From positions 51,454 through 115,453 of the forward strand of contig NZ_JRFE01000013.1 of NCBI RefSeq assembly GCF_000756305.1: 64,000 nucleotides of DNA. Direction: 5' to 3'. Position numbers and translations under genes: made by a program. Below the pieces are notes generated by a model. It was not told the origin of the DNA. It worked only from the letters and a program-made list of their open reading frames with translations, and did no database searches. Every line of letters starts with the position of its first letter. The first letter of the stretch is position 1. This stretch comes from Myxosarcina sp. GI1. Lineage in GTDB: Bacteria; Cyanobacteriota; Cyanobacteriia; Cyanobacteriales; Xenococcaceae. Below, piece by piece: positions 44,507 through 54,442 of this stretch.

Positions 44507-46600
44507 ATGGCATCAGGTCAATCTTCCTTTCGTCGCATATTATTTACACGTTTTGTATCAGTGAGTATACCTGTGCTCTTGGTAGGAGTTTGGATTACCT
44601 ACGACCGCGCTCGTGCGGCTTTTTCTAAAACCGCCAGTCAGAATTTAACTGAAAGTGCAGAGCGCAAAGGAGACAGCATCGAACAATCAGTTGAATCGCT
44701 TCGTTCTAATTTGGCTTCGATTAGCGATGTGGCAATTTTAAAATCTGAGTCAGCAGATTATCAGCCCTTTATAGATCGACTATCCCAGGTATTACCTACT
44801 AATATTTTATGCGTACAGCTCCACGATTTACTGCTAAATCGCGTCACCGCTACTACTTGTGATGAGACGATGAAAGTAGATGCCAGCTTGTGGAGTAGAA
44901 CTCAATCGCAACTTCTTACCACTACAGAACAGATTGATGTCAAGCTGCTGCTTCCTTCCAAATCTACGATCCAAGAAGTAAGTAGTGTTGGCGAACAACC
45001 ATTTCAAAGCCAGTTAAAACTTTGGCTAACGGCACCCGTTTACGATCGCCAAGGTCAGTTACGCTATGCTCTAAGCGTCAAATCAGCAGTGCTAGATCGA
45101 GAAAATATCGAGCCTGGTTCTTTAAATGGTTATCCTGTAGTGATCGATCAAGACGGGATTATCCTGGCACATCCGTTGGTACAAAAGGTCGGACGTAATA
45201 TTCAGCAAATGCCCGACGTACAAAAACTCAATGATTTGCTAGAGAAAGCTACTTCTGATTCAGCTGAGTCTCGCGATTTAGAACGTTTATATTATCTGGA
45301 GCAAGATGGTGTCGAACTAATTGTAGGCTATAGCGCGATCGCCAGTCCTCTAACTCAAGATCGACAGCAAAAATGGATGGTTTTGGCCGTTACTCCCGTA
45401 AATGCTGCTTTAGAACCGCTTAAAACTATTCGGCGTGCTTTAGTGGGAATGACTGTCGGCTTAATTATTGGTTCGATACTTTTTACCGTATATGTATCTC
45501 GCGAACTAGCTCGCCCTCTAGAGCAGCTTAGAGATTATGCTTTTAAAAAAGAACTATTAGATTCGAGCGATCGCCTGCCCGAAGATTTTCCCATTCGCGA
45601 GTTTCAGCAGTTGTCCCTGGCACTCAACGAAATGGTCGATCGACTAAGAGCCTGGGGAGCAGAAATTGTCTCTGCCTGGCAAGAAGCTAAAAACGCCGAT
45701 CGCCTGAAAAGTGAATTTTTGGCGACTACTTCCCACGAATTGAGAACCCCTCTCAATGGCATCATTAACTGCGTACGAATTGTCAAAGACGAATGTTGCG
45801 ATAGCAAAGAAGAGGAACGGGAATTTTTACAGCAGGCTGATGCTGCCGCACTACATCTGTTAGAAATTATTAATGATATTCTCGATCTTTCTAAAATTGA
45901 AGCGGGCAAACTATCTGTAGAACTCGAACGGGTTAGTTTACGCAAGATAATTAACGAGGTTGTAGAGTTACATAAAGTTCCCATTCAAAAAAAAGCTCTA
46001 AGTTTTAGAACTCCTGTTTGGAATCGCGAGCTTTATGTTCTTGCCGATCCTGCCAAACTAAAACAAGTATTAATTAATATTGTTAGTAATGCGGTTAAAT
46101 TTACCGAATTTGGCAGCATTGAAATTACTGTTAATGTTATTGAATCTGAATTGGTAACAAGCACGCAGCCGAAATCTCTGTTACTAAAAGCGAACAATTA
46201 TTCATCTCATGACGAAGAAGTTGGTAACTTTTACTCCGCTTCATCTAATGAACGAGAAAGTTCTACTGAAACTTTAGCTACTGATGCCAATACTGAAGAG
46301 AGCGATAAAACAGCACTTTTAAAAACTAGAGAACAAATTAGTAATTCTTTAGTGGCGATCGTTATTAAAGATACGGGAATTGGCATCGATATCGGCAAAC
46401 AAGAGCGTTTATTTCATCCTTTTGTAATGGTAGATGGTTCTACTACTAGAAAGTTCGGCGGTACGGGTTTGGGTTTGGCTATTTCTCGCAATCTTGTCGA
46501 ACTGATGAACGGCAAAATTTCTTTATACAGTGCTGGTGAATTTCAAGGAACCACAGTTACCATTATTTTGCCTTTAGCAGAAGCCACATCTTATCAATGA
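44507..46600 (+). CDS. Membrane sensor histidine kinase with dCache-like domain
   Basis: A 697-residue kinase. A membrane segment at about residues 9-31, then a periplasmic double-Cache-like domain to about 310 (DQDGIILAHPLVQKVGRNI), a second membrane helix (GMTVGLIIGSILFTVYV), a HAMP linker, HisKA with phospho-His410 in ATTSHELRTPLNG, and an HATPase with DTGIGIDIGKQ and GGTGLGLAISRNL. An insert of about 60 polar residues (Ser/Glu/Thr-rich) splits the ATPase between the N and G1 boxes. ATG 44507 is preferred over the upstream TTG at 44474. No response regulator lies next to it. It converges on the synthetase gene, with the stops 47 bp apart. Confidence 0.9.
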   Translation: MASGQSSFRRILFTRFVSVSIPVLLVGVWITYDRARAAFSKTASQNLTESAERKGDSIEQSVESLRSNLASISDVAILKSESADYQPFIDRLSQVLPTNILCVQLHDLLLNRVTATTCDETMKVDASLWSRTQSQLLTTTEQIDVKLLLPSKSTIQEVSSVGEQPFQSQLKLWLTAPVYDRQGQLRYALSVKSAVLDRENIEPGSLNGYPVVIDQDGIILAHPLVQKVGRNIQQMPDVQKLNDLLEKATSDSAESRDLERLYYLEQDGVELIVGYSAIASPLTQDRQQKWMVLAVTPVNAALEPLKTIRRALVGMTVGLIIGSILFTVYVSRELARPLEQLRDYAFKKELLDSSDRLPEDFPIREFQQLSLALNEMVDRLRAWGAEIVSAWQEAKNADRLKSEFLATTSHELRTPLNGIINCVRIVKDECCDSKEEEREFLQQADAAALHLLEIINDILDLSKIEAGKLSVELERVSLRKIINEVVELHKVPIQKKALSFRTPVWNRELYVLADPAKLKQVLINIVSNAVKFTEFGSIEITVNVIESELVTSTQPKSLLLKANNYSSHDEEVGNFYSASSNERESSTETLATDANTEESDKTALLKTREQISNSLVAIVIKDTGIGIDIGKQERLFHPFVMVDGSTTRKFGGTGLGLAISRNLVELMNGKISLYSAGEFQGTTVTIILPLAEATSYQ

Positions 46601-46665
46601 GCAATGAGCAATTAGCAATGAACAATAAGAGTTTAACTGCTAAGTGTTCATTGTTCATTGTTCAC
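46595..46665. repeat. Heptamer arrays overlapping the stops of two convergent genes
   Basis: Five heptamers, CAATGAG CAATGAG CAATTAG CAATGAA CAATAAG (46595-46629), start inside the kinase stop. Three inverted ones, TGTTCAT TGTTCAT TGTTCAC (46645-46665), encode the last residues of the synthetase. CAATGAACA and TGTTCATTG can pair as a 9-bp stem. Confidence 0.75.
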
Positions 46666-49600
46666 TGCATTTTCTGTCAAGCGTCGCAATGCCGTTTGAA
46701 TTTTCTGGGCTAATACTCGAACTTGAGGTTCTTCAAGGATTTCCATATGTTCTCCAGGAATATCTTCAATAGCTAAACCTAGCTCAGCTACTTTTTGCCA
46801 ATCTAACTTGGTGTCTATATCATCGGCAGCGCGAAACATATTAATTTTTACCGCACACGGGCGGATTGCATAGTCTTTATTTACTCGATGGTGTTCCCGT
46901 TGCTGCTGAATATATTGAATTTGTGCATAATTACGACTCGTGCGATCGACAAAATTTTCTCGTAGCCAATCGATTTTATACAACCAATACAGAGTGTTAT
47001 TTGCGGTTGCTCCGAGCCTCCATTTAATACGATTTTTGACATGGCTCAATCCTTTGGTACGAACTTTTTGCAAATGTGCCAACATTCGCTGTTGTAGAGA
47101 AAAATCCTGGAAAGCTGTGTTCGAGCGTGGATAGTAAGTATCTACTAATCCCAAAAACTTGACTTCATGTCCTCTGGCTATAAGTCGTCGAGCAATTTCA
47201 AAAGCAATAATACCGCCAAAAGATATTCCCATTAAATGATAAGGTCCCTGGGGCTGAATTTGTTGAATATCGCGAGTATAGTACTCTGCTAAATTAACAA
47301 TATCTCTAAAGTGAGGTGTGTCGGGTTCATTGCTAAACGAGGATGATAATCCATAGAGATTTATTTTTTCGCCTAGATATCGAGCTAGAGGAAGATATAG
47401 TTCTAGCCCGTAACCTAAATTATGAATGCCAAACAAAACTAGTGAAGAATTACCATCTTTAATTGGTACAAAACTTTTAGGATAACCAGTTTTCTTCTCT
47501 TGCCTGACTAGTGCTGCTAAAGCTTCTGGAGTTGAGGTTTGAAAAATTGCAGATATAGAGATTTTCTGAGCGTATCTATTTTCTATTTCAGTAACCAAAC
47601 GCGCTGCAAGTAAAGAGTTCCCGCCTAATTCAATAAAGTCATCTCTAAGGCTAATTGGTTCGATACCCGAAATATCTTCTAACATCTCAATGATTTCTGT
47701 TTCCAAGCGATCGCGAGGCACGTCAATTAATTTTGATGGTTTATCTAGTTTGAGTTGTGACAAAGTGCGATAGTCTACTTTACCGCTCGTAGTTAATAGA
47801 AAAGTATCTACAAAAACAAAAGTTCTAGGTATCATATAGCTGGGTAATTTCTCTTGCAGATAACTTTTTAAAGTCTCTGCTGTTAGCTGCTTGTCTGCAT
47901 TGGGTACGATGTAGCCAGCCAAATATTCGCCTAATTTGTTTTGACGGACAACTATGGCTGCTTCTCGAACCAATTTATGTTGAGCTAACACTGCTTCAAT
48001 TTCTCCTAGTTCGATCCGCAGTCCTTGAATATTAACCTGGCGATCGATTCGTCCGAGAAACTGAATCGAGCCGTCGGCTAAAAAGCGTCCTAAATCTCCT
48101 GTTTTATACAGACGTTCTCCAGGTACATAGGGATTGTCTACAAACTTTTTAGCAGTTAGTTCGGGACGATTGAGATAACCGCGAGCGACTCCCGCACCGC
48201 TAATATGAATTTCTGCCGCAACTCCAATAGGTACGGGCTGTAACTTTGAGTCCAAAACGTACGCTTTCATGTTGGGAATTGGAGAACCCACAGGCAGCGA
48301 TCTAAACTGCCAATCAATCTGGTGAGGTATTTGGTACATAGCAACTACACCAGTACCTTCTGTTTGACCGTAAATATTAGCTAATTTGACTTCGGGTTTA
48401 AATGTTTCGCGCCAGTACTGATATATTTCTGGAGTTACCTGTTCCCCTCCTGCGGCTACCAACCGTACCTGATTGTCTAATAAATCACTACGGGTACTGC
48501 TGTTTTGCCCGTCTAAAATACCCGAACAGTTACGCCAGAATGAAGGAACATGATCTACTATACTCACTTCATATCTTTTGATAAGTTTAAATAGCTCTAG
48601 AGGATCTTTTATTTCTGCTGGCGAGACGACAACAACCGTCGCCCCCTGCGTCAAAGGCATAAGCAACTGTCTGGCTGAAACTATTAGAGCGATGGAACCG
48701 CGATGAAGATAAACATCTGCGGGAGTTATCTCAAAAGCTAACTCTAAGGCTTGGGCATAATGGCTTAAGTTGCCGTGAGTCAACATTACTCCCTTTGGTT
48801 TGCCTGTAGACCCTGAAGTATAGACTATATGTGCTAAATCTGAAACATTGACGGCGTTATCTAAGTTGTTTGAAGCTTGTCGGGTAATTGACTGCCAGTC
48901 GCGGTCTATGCAAACTGCACGTTCTACTTTAGTTGGTAACTTAGCGAGTAAACTTTCTTGGGTGAGTAATATCTCGATCTGAGTATCTTCTAGAATAAAA
49001 GCCAGTCTAGCGGGTGGATTGCTAATATCTAACGGTACGTAGGCTCCTCCCGCTTTGAGAATAGCCAACACTCCTACAACCATTTCCAGCGACCGCTCGA
49101 TACACAAACCAACTAAAGAACCCGACTCGATCCCCAGTTTTTTTAGATAGCGAGCTAGTTTATTGGCTCGGGCATTCAATTCGCCATAAGTAAGTCGTTG
49201 TCCCTGACAAATGACTGCCACTGCTTTTGGGTTTTGCTTGACTTGTGCCTCAAATAGCTGATGAATACATTGCGGTTGAATTTCTTTGTTAGTTTGATTC
49301 CAATCGTTTAAAATCTGTTTTCGTTTGGTTGTAGATACTATAGACAAAAAGTCAATGGAGGTTTGAGGAGAGCTAACGATTGAATCTAGCAACACTTGAT
49401 AGTTTTCGCCTACACGGCTAATAGTATCTGTGTCAAACCACTGGGGATCGCAATCGACGCTACAAACCAAATGCTGTTTTGTTTCGGTAATATCCAATAA
49501 GAATTTTGATTCGGGAAGTTTTTTTGAAGATGTAACTTCAGCAGATAAGCTATTAAATCCAAACAGTATTTGAAACAGGGGAGAAAATTCTGTTTTTCCC

Positions 49601-50085
49601 GACTTTACAGCTAGATCGAAACTGATTGAAGATGTATTTAAATATTTTTGTGCTTCACAAATTTGGTTTTTAGCAACTACTAACAATTCTCTAAACTTTT
49701 GTCTAGCTTCTATCGTTGCTTTTACAGGTAAAATATCTAATCTATTATCGCGATCGCCACTCCAACTCAAACAGCTAACTACAAAATTTTCACGAGCAGT
49801 ATAGCGGTACAACAGAACCTGAAAAGCACATAAAAGGAATAGCGAAACTGTAACATCTTCTTGTCGAGCAACTGTTTTAATAGCTTGGCTTAATTTTTGA
49901 GAAAATATAAATCGCTCTTGTTTGCTTCGATTGTAGCGATCGCCTTTTGCCTCCAAATTATTTTCAACTAGTCTGGCTCGCTCTGGGGGAAAATTTAATA
50001 GAGGTGGAATACCTGCAAAGTTTTTTCGCCAGCGATCGGCTATTCGGTTAGCTTCATGTACTAATGAATCGTTTAGATCGAGCAT
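46648..50085 (-). CDS. Single-module nonribosomal synthetase: (half C)-A-PCP-TE
   Basis: A 1145-residue enzyme. Residues 1-255 resemble only the C-terminal half of a condensation domain; no HHxxxDG motif exists. The adenylation domain follows: A3 YTSGSTGKPKGVM (422-434), A5 IYGQTEGT (571-578), A7 YKTGDLGRF, A8 GRIDRQVNIQGLRIELGEIE, A10 TTSGKVDYR. The position of the amino-binding Asp is Ile468 and the pocket Trp position is Arg472. The carrier domain has phosphopantetheine Ser824 (LGGNSLLAARL). The thioesterase has nucleophile Ser955 (GISFGG) and a late His (GEHMEIL). It can load, hold and release one acyl unit. The start is ATG 50085. There is no PPTase or tailoring gene nearby. The product is unknown. 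Confidence 0.88.
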   Translation of the reverse strand: MLDLNDSLVHEANRIADRWRKNFAGIPPLLNFPPERARLVENNLEAKGDRYNRSKQERFIFSQKLSQAIKTVARQEDVTVSLFLLCAFQVLLYRYTARENFVVSCLSWSGDRDNRLDILPVKATIEARQKFRELLVVAKNQICEAQKYLNTSSISFDLAVKSGKTEFSPLFQILFGFNSLSAEVTSSKKLPESKFLLDITETKQHLVCSVDCDPQWFDTDTISRVGENYQVLLDSIVSSPQTSIDFLSIVSTTKRKQILNDWNQTNKEIQPQCIHQLFEAQVKQNPKAVAVICQGQRLTYGELNARANKLARYLKKLGIESGSLVGLCIERSLEMVVGVLAILKAGGAYVPLDISNPPARLAFILEDTQIEILLTQESLLAKLPTKVERAVCIDRDWQSITRQASNNLDNAVNVSDLAHIVYTSGSTGKPKGVMLTHGNLSHYAQALELAFEITPADVYLHRGSIALIVSARQLLMPLTQGATVVVVSPAEIKDPLELFKLIKRYEVSIVDHVPSFWRNCSGILDGQNSSTRSDLLDNQVRLVAAGGEQVTPEIYQYWRETFKPEVKLANIYGQTEGTGVVAMYQIPHQIDWQFRSLPVGSPIPNMKAYVLDSKLQPVPIGVAAEIHISGAGVARGYLNRPELTAKKFVDNPYVPGERLYKTGDLGRFLADGSIQFLGRIDRQVNIQGLRIELGEIEAVLAQHKLVREAAIVVRQNKLGEYLAGYIVPNADKQLTAETLKSYLQEKLPSYMIPRTFVFVDTFLLTTSGKVDYRTLSQLKLDKPSKLIDVPRDRLETEIIEMLEDISGIEPISLRDDFIELGGNSLLAARLVTEIENRYAQKISISAIFQTSTPEALAALVRQEKKTGYPKSFVPIKDGNSSLVLFGIHNLGYGLELYLPLARYLGEKINLYGLSSSFSNEPDTPHFRDIVNLAEYYTRDIQQIQPQGPYHLMGISFGGIIAFEIARRLIARGHEVKFLGLVDTYYPRSNTAFQDFSLQQRMLAHLQKVRTKGLSHVKNRIKWRLGATANNTLYWLYKIDWLRENFVDRTSRNYAQIQYIQQQREHHRVNKDYAIRPCAVKINMFRAADDIDTKLDWQKVAELGLAIEDIPGEHMEILEEPQVRVLAQKIQTALRRLTENAVNNEQ

Positions 50086-50637
50086 GTTTATTTTTCTTGT
50101 AGATCGACTACTTTAAGTAGTTAATCAAAACTAATTCGGGTTTATTAAGGTCAGAGTGCGAAACTTCTAAATAATTACAGTGGCTAAAAATAGTATCAAG
50201 TTTTGTCTTATTTTACAAACAACACAAAATGAGAGAGTTTATATGGTGTTTTAAGAAATTTAAATATAAATTGAGATAATTAAATAAAGCACACACTATA
50301 TCTGTAGTGTGTGCGATCTAGTAGTTAAAAACTACATAATAATAATTAAATTCAATTATTATTGCGTTCTGTTAACTAAATAAAACTATCAAAAATAAAT
50401 AATTTAAGTCTTTAACTAAAAACAATTTTGATAGTAGCTTATATATTTCAGGTAAAACAAATTTCGAGCGATCGCTCCGCGAGCGAACTCGATATAGTTT
50501 TAAATAGCGAAAATATTAAAATGAGTTTTCAGATGCAATTGACGGTATTGTTTCTATACTTATCGTTGTATATCTAAACCGCCAGACGAAGCTGCAATTT
50601 ACTATTGGCTCAAGCGGTATGCAGTATTATTTCCAGA
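50086..50637. other. AT-rich divergent spacer upstream of the synthetase
   Basis: 552 bp between the synthetase (minus) and a membrane-protein gene (plus). It holds a perfect inverted repeat at 50289-50314 and GAGCGATCGCTC near 50465. Promoters of both genes must lie here. No gene is seen. Confidence 0.55.
50289..50314. promoter_or_regulatory. Perfect 10-bp hairpin in the synthetase leader
   Basis: GCACACACTA-TATCTG-TAGTGTGTGC forms a perfect 10-bp stem with a six-base loop. On the minus strand it is followed by TTTATTTAATT. It lies about 205 bp upstream of the synthetase start and could act as an attenuator or operator. Confidence 0.5.
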
Positions 50638-52380
50638 ATGAAAGACTTTATTTATTACTTTTTTTTGGGCAGAGAAAAAGTAGCTTTTAGCCAATTGTCC
50701 AAAAACGGTGGGCGAAAATATCGGGCTATTTGTTTATTTTGGTTACTGCTGAGTATAGCTTTTAGTTTGTTGTATGGCGCGATCGCTTTAAAACAAGCTT
50801 TTGGTAGCGAATACATAGTTCAAGATGATGCCAGACAACACGTTTTTTGGATGTATCGTTTTCTCGATCCCAAACTATTTCCTAACGATTTAATTGCCAA
50901 CTATTTTCAATCTGTAGCTCCTTTAGGCTATAAAATCGTCTATGCCGTACCAGCTTTGTTCGTTATCGAGCCTTTTTTAGTCAACAAACTACTTCCTACT
51001 TGTTTGGGCTTAATAACGACGTGTTTTAGTTTTGCTATATTTCTAGAATTATTACCAATTCCCTGGGGAGGATTTATCGCAGCCACAATTCTCAATCAAA
51101 ATTTGTGGTTGCAAGATGGTTTGATTTCGGCAACTCCTAAAGCCTTTGCCATTCCTTTGTTTTTGGCATTTTTATATTACTATCTAAAGCGATCGCTCTG
51201 GGGAGTCGCTATTAGTATCGCGCTGTTGGGGTTATTTTATCCTTCTCTAGTCTTTATTGCTGCTGGAGTTTTAATCTGGCAGTTGTTGCCTTTCAGTCGC
51301 GGCAAGCAAAAAGGCAATTATATTCTAAGCTGCGTCGGTTTACTCGTTGCTTTGGTAATTTTATTACCATACGCCATTTCTAGTTCGGAATATGCTCCAG
51401 TAATAACCGTAGCTCAAGCTAGAAAGCTGCCTGAATTTGTAGCGGGAGCGAGAGCGGGATTTTTCGATGATAATCTTTGGGATTTTTGGTTCAACGGCAG
51501 TCGTAGCGGCATTAAACTGAGCGCGGCTTTAATGCCTCCCTTGACCTATTTGGCAATCTTGTTACCAGTAATACTAAAATTTCCTCGGATATTTCCTGGT
51601 GTTACCAGACTAAATTCTAAGCTTAAAGTTTTGCCAGAGCTAATTATAGTCTCTCTATTACTGTTTGCGATCGCTCATGCCGTATTGTTCAAACTACATC
51701 TTCCCAGTCGCTATACCCAACATACTCTTAAGATAGCGATCGTACTTGCTGCCAGTATAGTCACTACTCTGATTTTTGAATCTTTGTTTGGGATTTTTAT
51801 CAAAGAAAGTAATAAGTTAAAGTCTTTAATGGCGATTGCTACGGCTTTTTGTTTGGCTGCCGTACTAATTTTTTATCCTTATTTTGCCAAAAGTTTTGTT
51901 TGGACGCAATACATTACGGGTGATGCTACCGAACTCTATCAATTTCTACAGCGACAACCAAAAGATACCTTAATTGCTTCTCTCACTTCCGAAACCGATA
52001 ATCTTCCGAGTTTTACCAAACGTTCTATTTTAGCCAGTCGGGAATACGCCATTCCCTATCATACAGGCTATTATTTTCCCTTTCGTCAGAGAGCGATCGA
52101 TACCATAGCCGCACAGTATAGCCCAGACATTGAAGTAGTTAAAAACTTTATTCGTAAATACGATGTCGATCTCTGGCTTTTAGAAACATCTGGCTTTACT
52201 GTAGAATATCTGCAAGGCGATCGCTGGATCGCCCAACATCAATCGATTACCAGAGAAGTTACTAGAAGTTTGCAACAAGGTAACACTCCAGCTTTAGCAG
52301 CCTTTATAGACCGCTGTTCTATTTTTTCCGATAGTAGGTACGATATCCTCGCTACCGAATGTATTTTGTCTCAAAAGTAA
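50638..52380 (+). CDS. Polytopic membrane protein, GT-C-like layout
   Basis: A 580-residue protein with about ten membrane helices (first near residues 33-52) and a soluble C-terminal part from about 425. After the first helix comes a loop with EYIVQDDARQHVFWMYRFLD, where the paired Asp resembles the catalytic loop of GT-C membrane glycosyltransferases. The C-terminal part (TLIASLTSETDNLPSFTKRS, YFPFRQRA) resembles the lumenal domain of such proteins. No family is securely recognised. ATG 50638 is chosen over TTG 50605. It might use a polyprenyl-phosphate sugar; this is inference. Confidence 0.6.
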   Translation: MKDFIYYFFLGREKVAFSQLSKNGGRKYRAICLFWLLLSIAFSLLYGAIALKQAFGSEYIVQDDARQHVFWMYRFLDPKLFPNDLIANYFQSVAPLGYKIVYAVPALFVIEPFLVNKLLPTCLGLITTCFSFAIFLELLPIPWGGFIAATILNQNLWLQDGLISATPKAFAIPLFLAFLYYYLKRSLWGVAISIALLGLFYPSLVFIAAGVLIWQLLPFSRGKQKGNYILSCVGLLVALVILLPYAISSSEYAPVITVAQARKLPEFVAGARAGFFDDNLWDFWFNGSRSGIKLSAALMPPLTYLAILLPVILKFPRIFPGVTRLNSKLKVLPELIIVSLLLFAIAHAVLFKLHLPSRYTQHTLKIAIVLAASIVTTLIFESLFGIFIKESNKLKSLMAIATAFCLAAVLIFYPYFAKSFVWTQYITGDATELYQFLQRQPKDTLIASLTSETDNLPSFTKRSILASREYAIPYHTGYYFPFRQRAIDTIAAQYSPDIEVVKNFIRKYDVDLWLLETSGFTVEYLQGDRWIAQHQSITREVTRSLQQGNTPALAAFIDRCSIFSDSRYDILATECILSQK

Positions 52381-52477
52381 AAAATTATTTAAAAGTGACC
52401 GAACAGATAAAGCAATAATTTTTATAACTCAAACAAGTTCAAAGCTTTTTTTTACTATTGCCTTTCGCGCAGCGGCA

Positions 52478-54115
52478 CTAGTGAAAATCTTTATCCCAAA
52501 TTCCTATATAAACGTTGTCTTCTTTACCTTCTCGTATTCTTTTTATAGTTCCTTCTAATTGCTCTGTTTCAAATGTATAAGAATCAGTTTGGCGTTGGTA
52601 CACTTGTCTGAGTCCCTTTTCGATCGCAGGATTGGTTTTACCCTGCAATAAATCGGATAGAGCTTGCTGCATAACTTTTAATCCCAAAGTTTGAGCTAAA
52701 GCGATTTCGGTTTGTCTTAGAATACCGCTATTTATATCTACTAAATAACTGACATCAACGGTGTCATCAACAACATTTTTATAAATCAAAGCATTACTAT
52801 TTCCCCAAAAACCTCTGGCGATCGCTTGTGGTGTTCCCAAAGCCTCAAGCAACTGATTTTGTGGTATACCCGTAACAAAAATTGGAATATCTTGCGATGG
52901 GGAAACGGAAACAGGTTCTGGAGGCTCGACAGTAACAGAGCGTGAAGCGACATTTGGTCTAGGAAGACGTAAGAGTTCTTCATCTTTAGGTTGAGGATTG
53001 TCAGAAGCTCGATACCAAGTTCGCTCCTGCTGCCAAAAAAGCAAGCCAACTATGATAGTTGCAACTCCAACTGTTAATAAAGATAGAGCTACTACAAGTT
53101 TATTAATACCAATAGCTTGAGTTTTAGGCTCTCGTTTTTTATTAGAAGTCAAAGAGCTTTCAGTAGCATTAACATTTTGAGATGGAAACGGAGGTAAAGC
53201 TTGCAAATCCGAAAGCATCTCTGTAGCTGAATAACTTGCCTGAAGCTCGATCGCCCGTTTAATAATAGCCGCTAAATCAGGGGTGATTGTCGTTATTGTT
53301 TCTGGCAGATAAATTTTATTGGTTGGTAAAGTAGATAAGTCTGAGGGCGATTTACCAGTCAACAAGTAAATAGCGGTTAATCCCAAACTATAGATGTCTT
53401 TGGCTTGGCAGTCAGTATTGCTAGAGTAATTTGGCGCAACATCATTACTTTCATTAGTTTCTATAGGCAATTCTTGGACTTGGCAATCTGTTGTTGTTAG
53501 TTGTCGCTCGATATTGCCAAAACCTACTAGTACGGGTAAATTATTTTCTCGCAGAATAATATGTTCTGGCGCGATTTTCTGGTGAGTTAAGTTGCGATCG
53601 TGTAGTTTTACCAGTACCCGCAGTATTTCGGACAGAATTTGTATGACTTGCGCTGGAGGCAATACTCCTTCATGGCAGATCTTTTGCTGCAGATCGATCC
53701 CTGTAATTAGTTCTCGAACTAAATAACAAGCGTCTGAAGTATAAAAATAAGTGTATATCTGAGGAATTTGCGGCTGTTGTTGACTTAGCTGTTGGAGAGT
53801 TTTAAACCTCTGTTGTATGCGCTGTCTTATAGGAGTATGAACTACCGATTTTGAGCGGCGATCGAGAGCAACACCTTTGTCAGAACTTTTTTCTCGAACT
53901 TCGCTTATTAGAAATTTCTCGTCTTCCAAAGGTAGAGGCGACATTTCAATTACACATCTTCTCTGCTGGCGATCGCTCAAATCTACAGCTAAAAAAGTTT
54001 TATAGCCTTGTTGCGGTTGCGTAGCAAGTCCTTCGGACTCAGTCATAACGTTCGGCTTATCTCTACTTATCGCATGCAAAATTAAATAACGACTGTCTAA
54101 AAACTTTGACTCCAC
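52478..54115 (-). CDS. Membrane-anchored protein pseudokinase
   Basis: A 545-residue protein with a Ser/Thr kinase fold (residues 5-310), one membrane helix (about 343-364, LVVALSLLTVGVATIIVG) and an external C-terminal domain of about 160 residues. The kinase is catalytically dead as written: the VAIK Lys region reads VIEM (55-58), the HRD motif reads HQK (178-180) with Lys-Pro-Glu-Asn changed to APEH, and DFG reads GFG (198-200). The APE-region and helical lobe (KDIYSLGLTAIYLLTGKSPS) are kept. The start is GTG 54115, giving the family-typical FLDSRYLIL. The external part has GTPQAIARGFWGNSNALIYK, of unknown function. Confidence 0.82.
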   Translation of the reverse strand: MESKFLDSRYLILHAISRDKPNVMTESEGLATQPQQGYKTFLAVDLSDRQQRRCVIEMSPLPLEDEKFLISEVREKSSDKGVALDRRSKSVVHTPIRQRIQQRFKTLQQLSQQQPQIPQIYTYFYTSDACYLVRELITGIDLQQKICHEGVLPPAQVIQILSEILRVLVKLHDRNLTHQKIAPEHIILRENNLPVLVGFGNIERQLTTTDCQVQELPIETNESNDVAPNYSSNTDCQAKDIYSLGLTAIYLLTGKSPSDLSTLPTNKIYLPETITTITPDLAAIIKRAIELQASYSATEMLSDLQALPPFPSQNVNATESSLTSNKKREPKTQAIGINKLVVALSLLTVGVATIIVGLLFWQQERTWYRASDNPQPKDEELLRLPRPNVASRSVTVEPPEPVSVSPSQDIPIFVTGIPQNQLLEALGTPQAIARGFWGNSNALIYKNVVDDTVDVSYLVDINSGILRQTEIALAQTLGLKVMQQALSDLLQGKTNPAIEKGLRQVYQRQTDSYTFETEQLEGTIKRIREGKEDNVYIGIWDKDFH

Positions 54116-54442
54116 TGAAATAATTTAGTAAGCAAATATGTTTATATTCTTAGTCTAGTTAAAATTTTTTGGTGTTTGAAAAGTTTTTTGCTTGCACTAA
54201 TTAGATTTACCATTCTTGATATTGTAAATAGAAGGTAGTAATTATACTTATAGCTAGTAGTAGCTAATTAATCCAGCAATTCTAAACTTATCGAACTAAG
54301 GTATCAAGCCAACCTCAAAATCGCAGGTTTAAATTATCGTTTTGTTAACTACTCTTTCTTAACTTCAGCCAACAGAGGTATACCCCCTACAAGCAAAAAT
54401 TAGCGAACCCGATCTAATTAATATTGTGTATTGTCTATTTTT
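54116..54442. other. Divergent promoter spacer
   Basis: 327 bp, AT-rich, between the pseudokinase (minus) and RsbRD-kinase (plus) genes. I see no gene, repeat or defined operator. Confidence 0.5.

Noticed and set aside
45604..45984. Antisense reading frame of 126 codons inside the histidine kinase gene
   Set aside because: It is a shadow of the kinase frame with Ser/Leu-rich low-complexity sequence and no ribosome site. Similar shadows within the collagen-like, CobN and pseudokinase genes were left out for the same reason.
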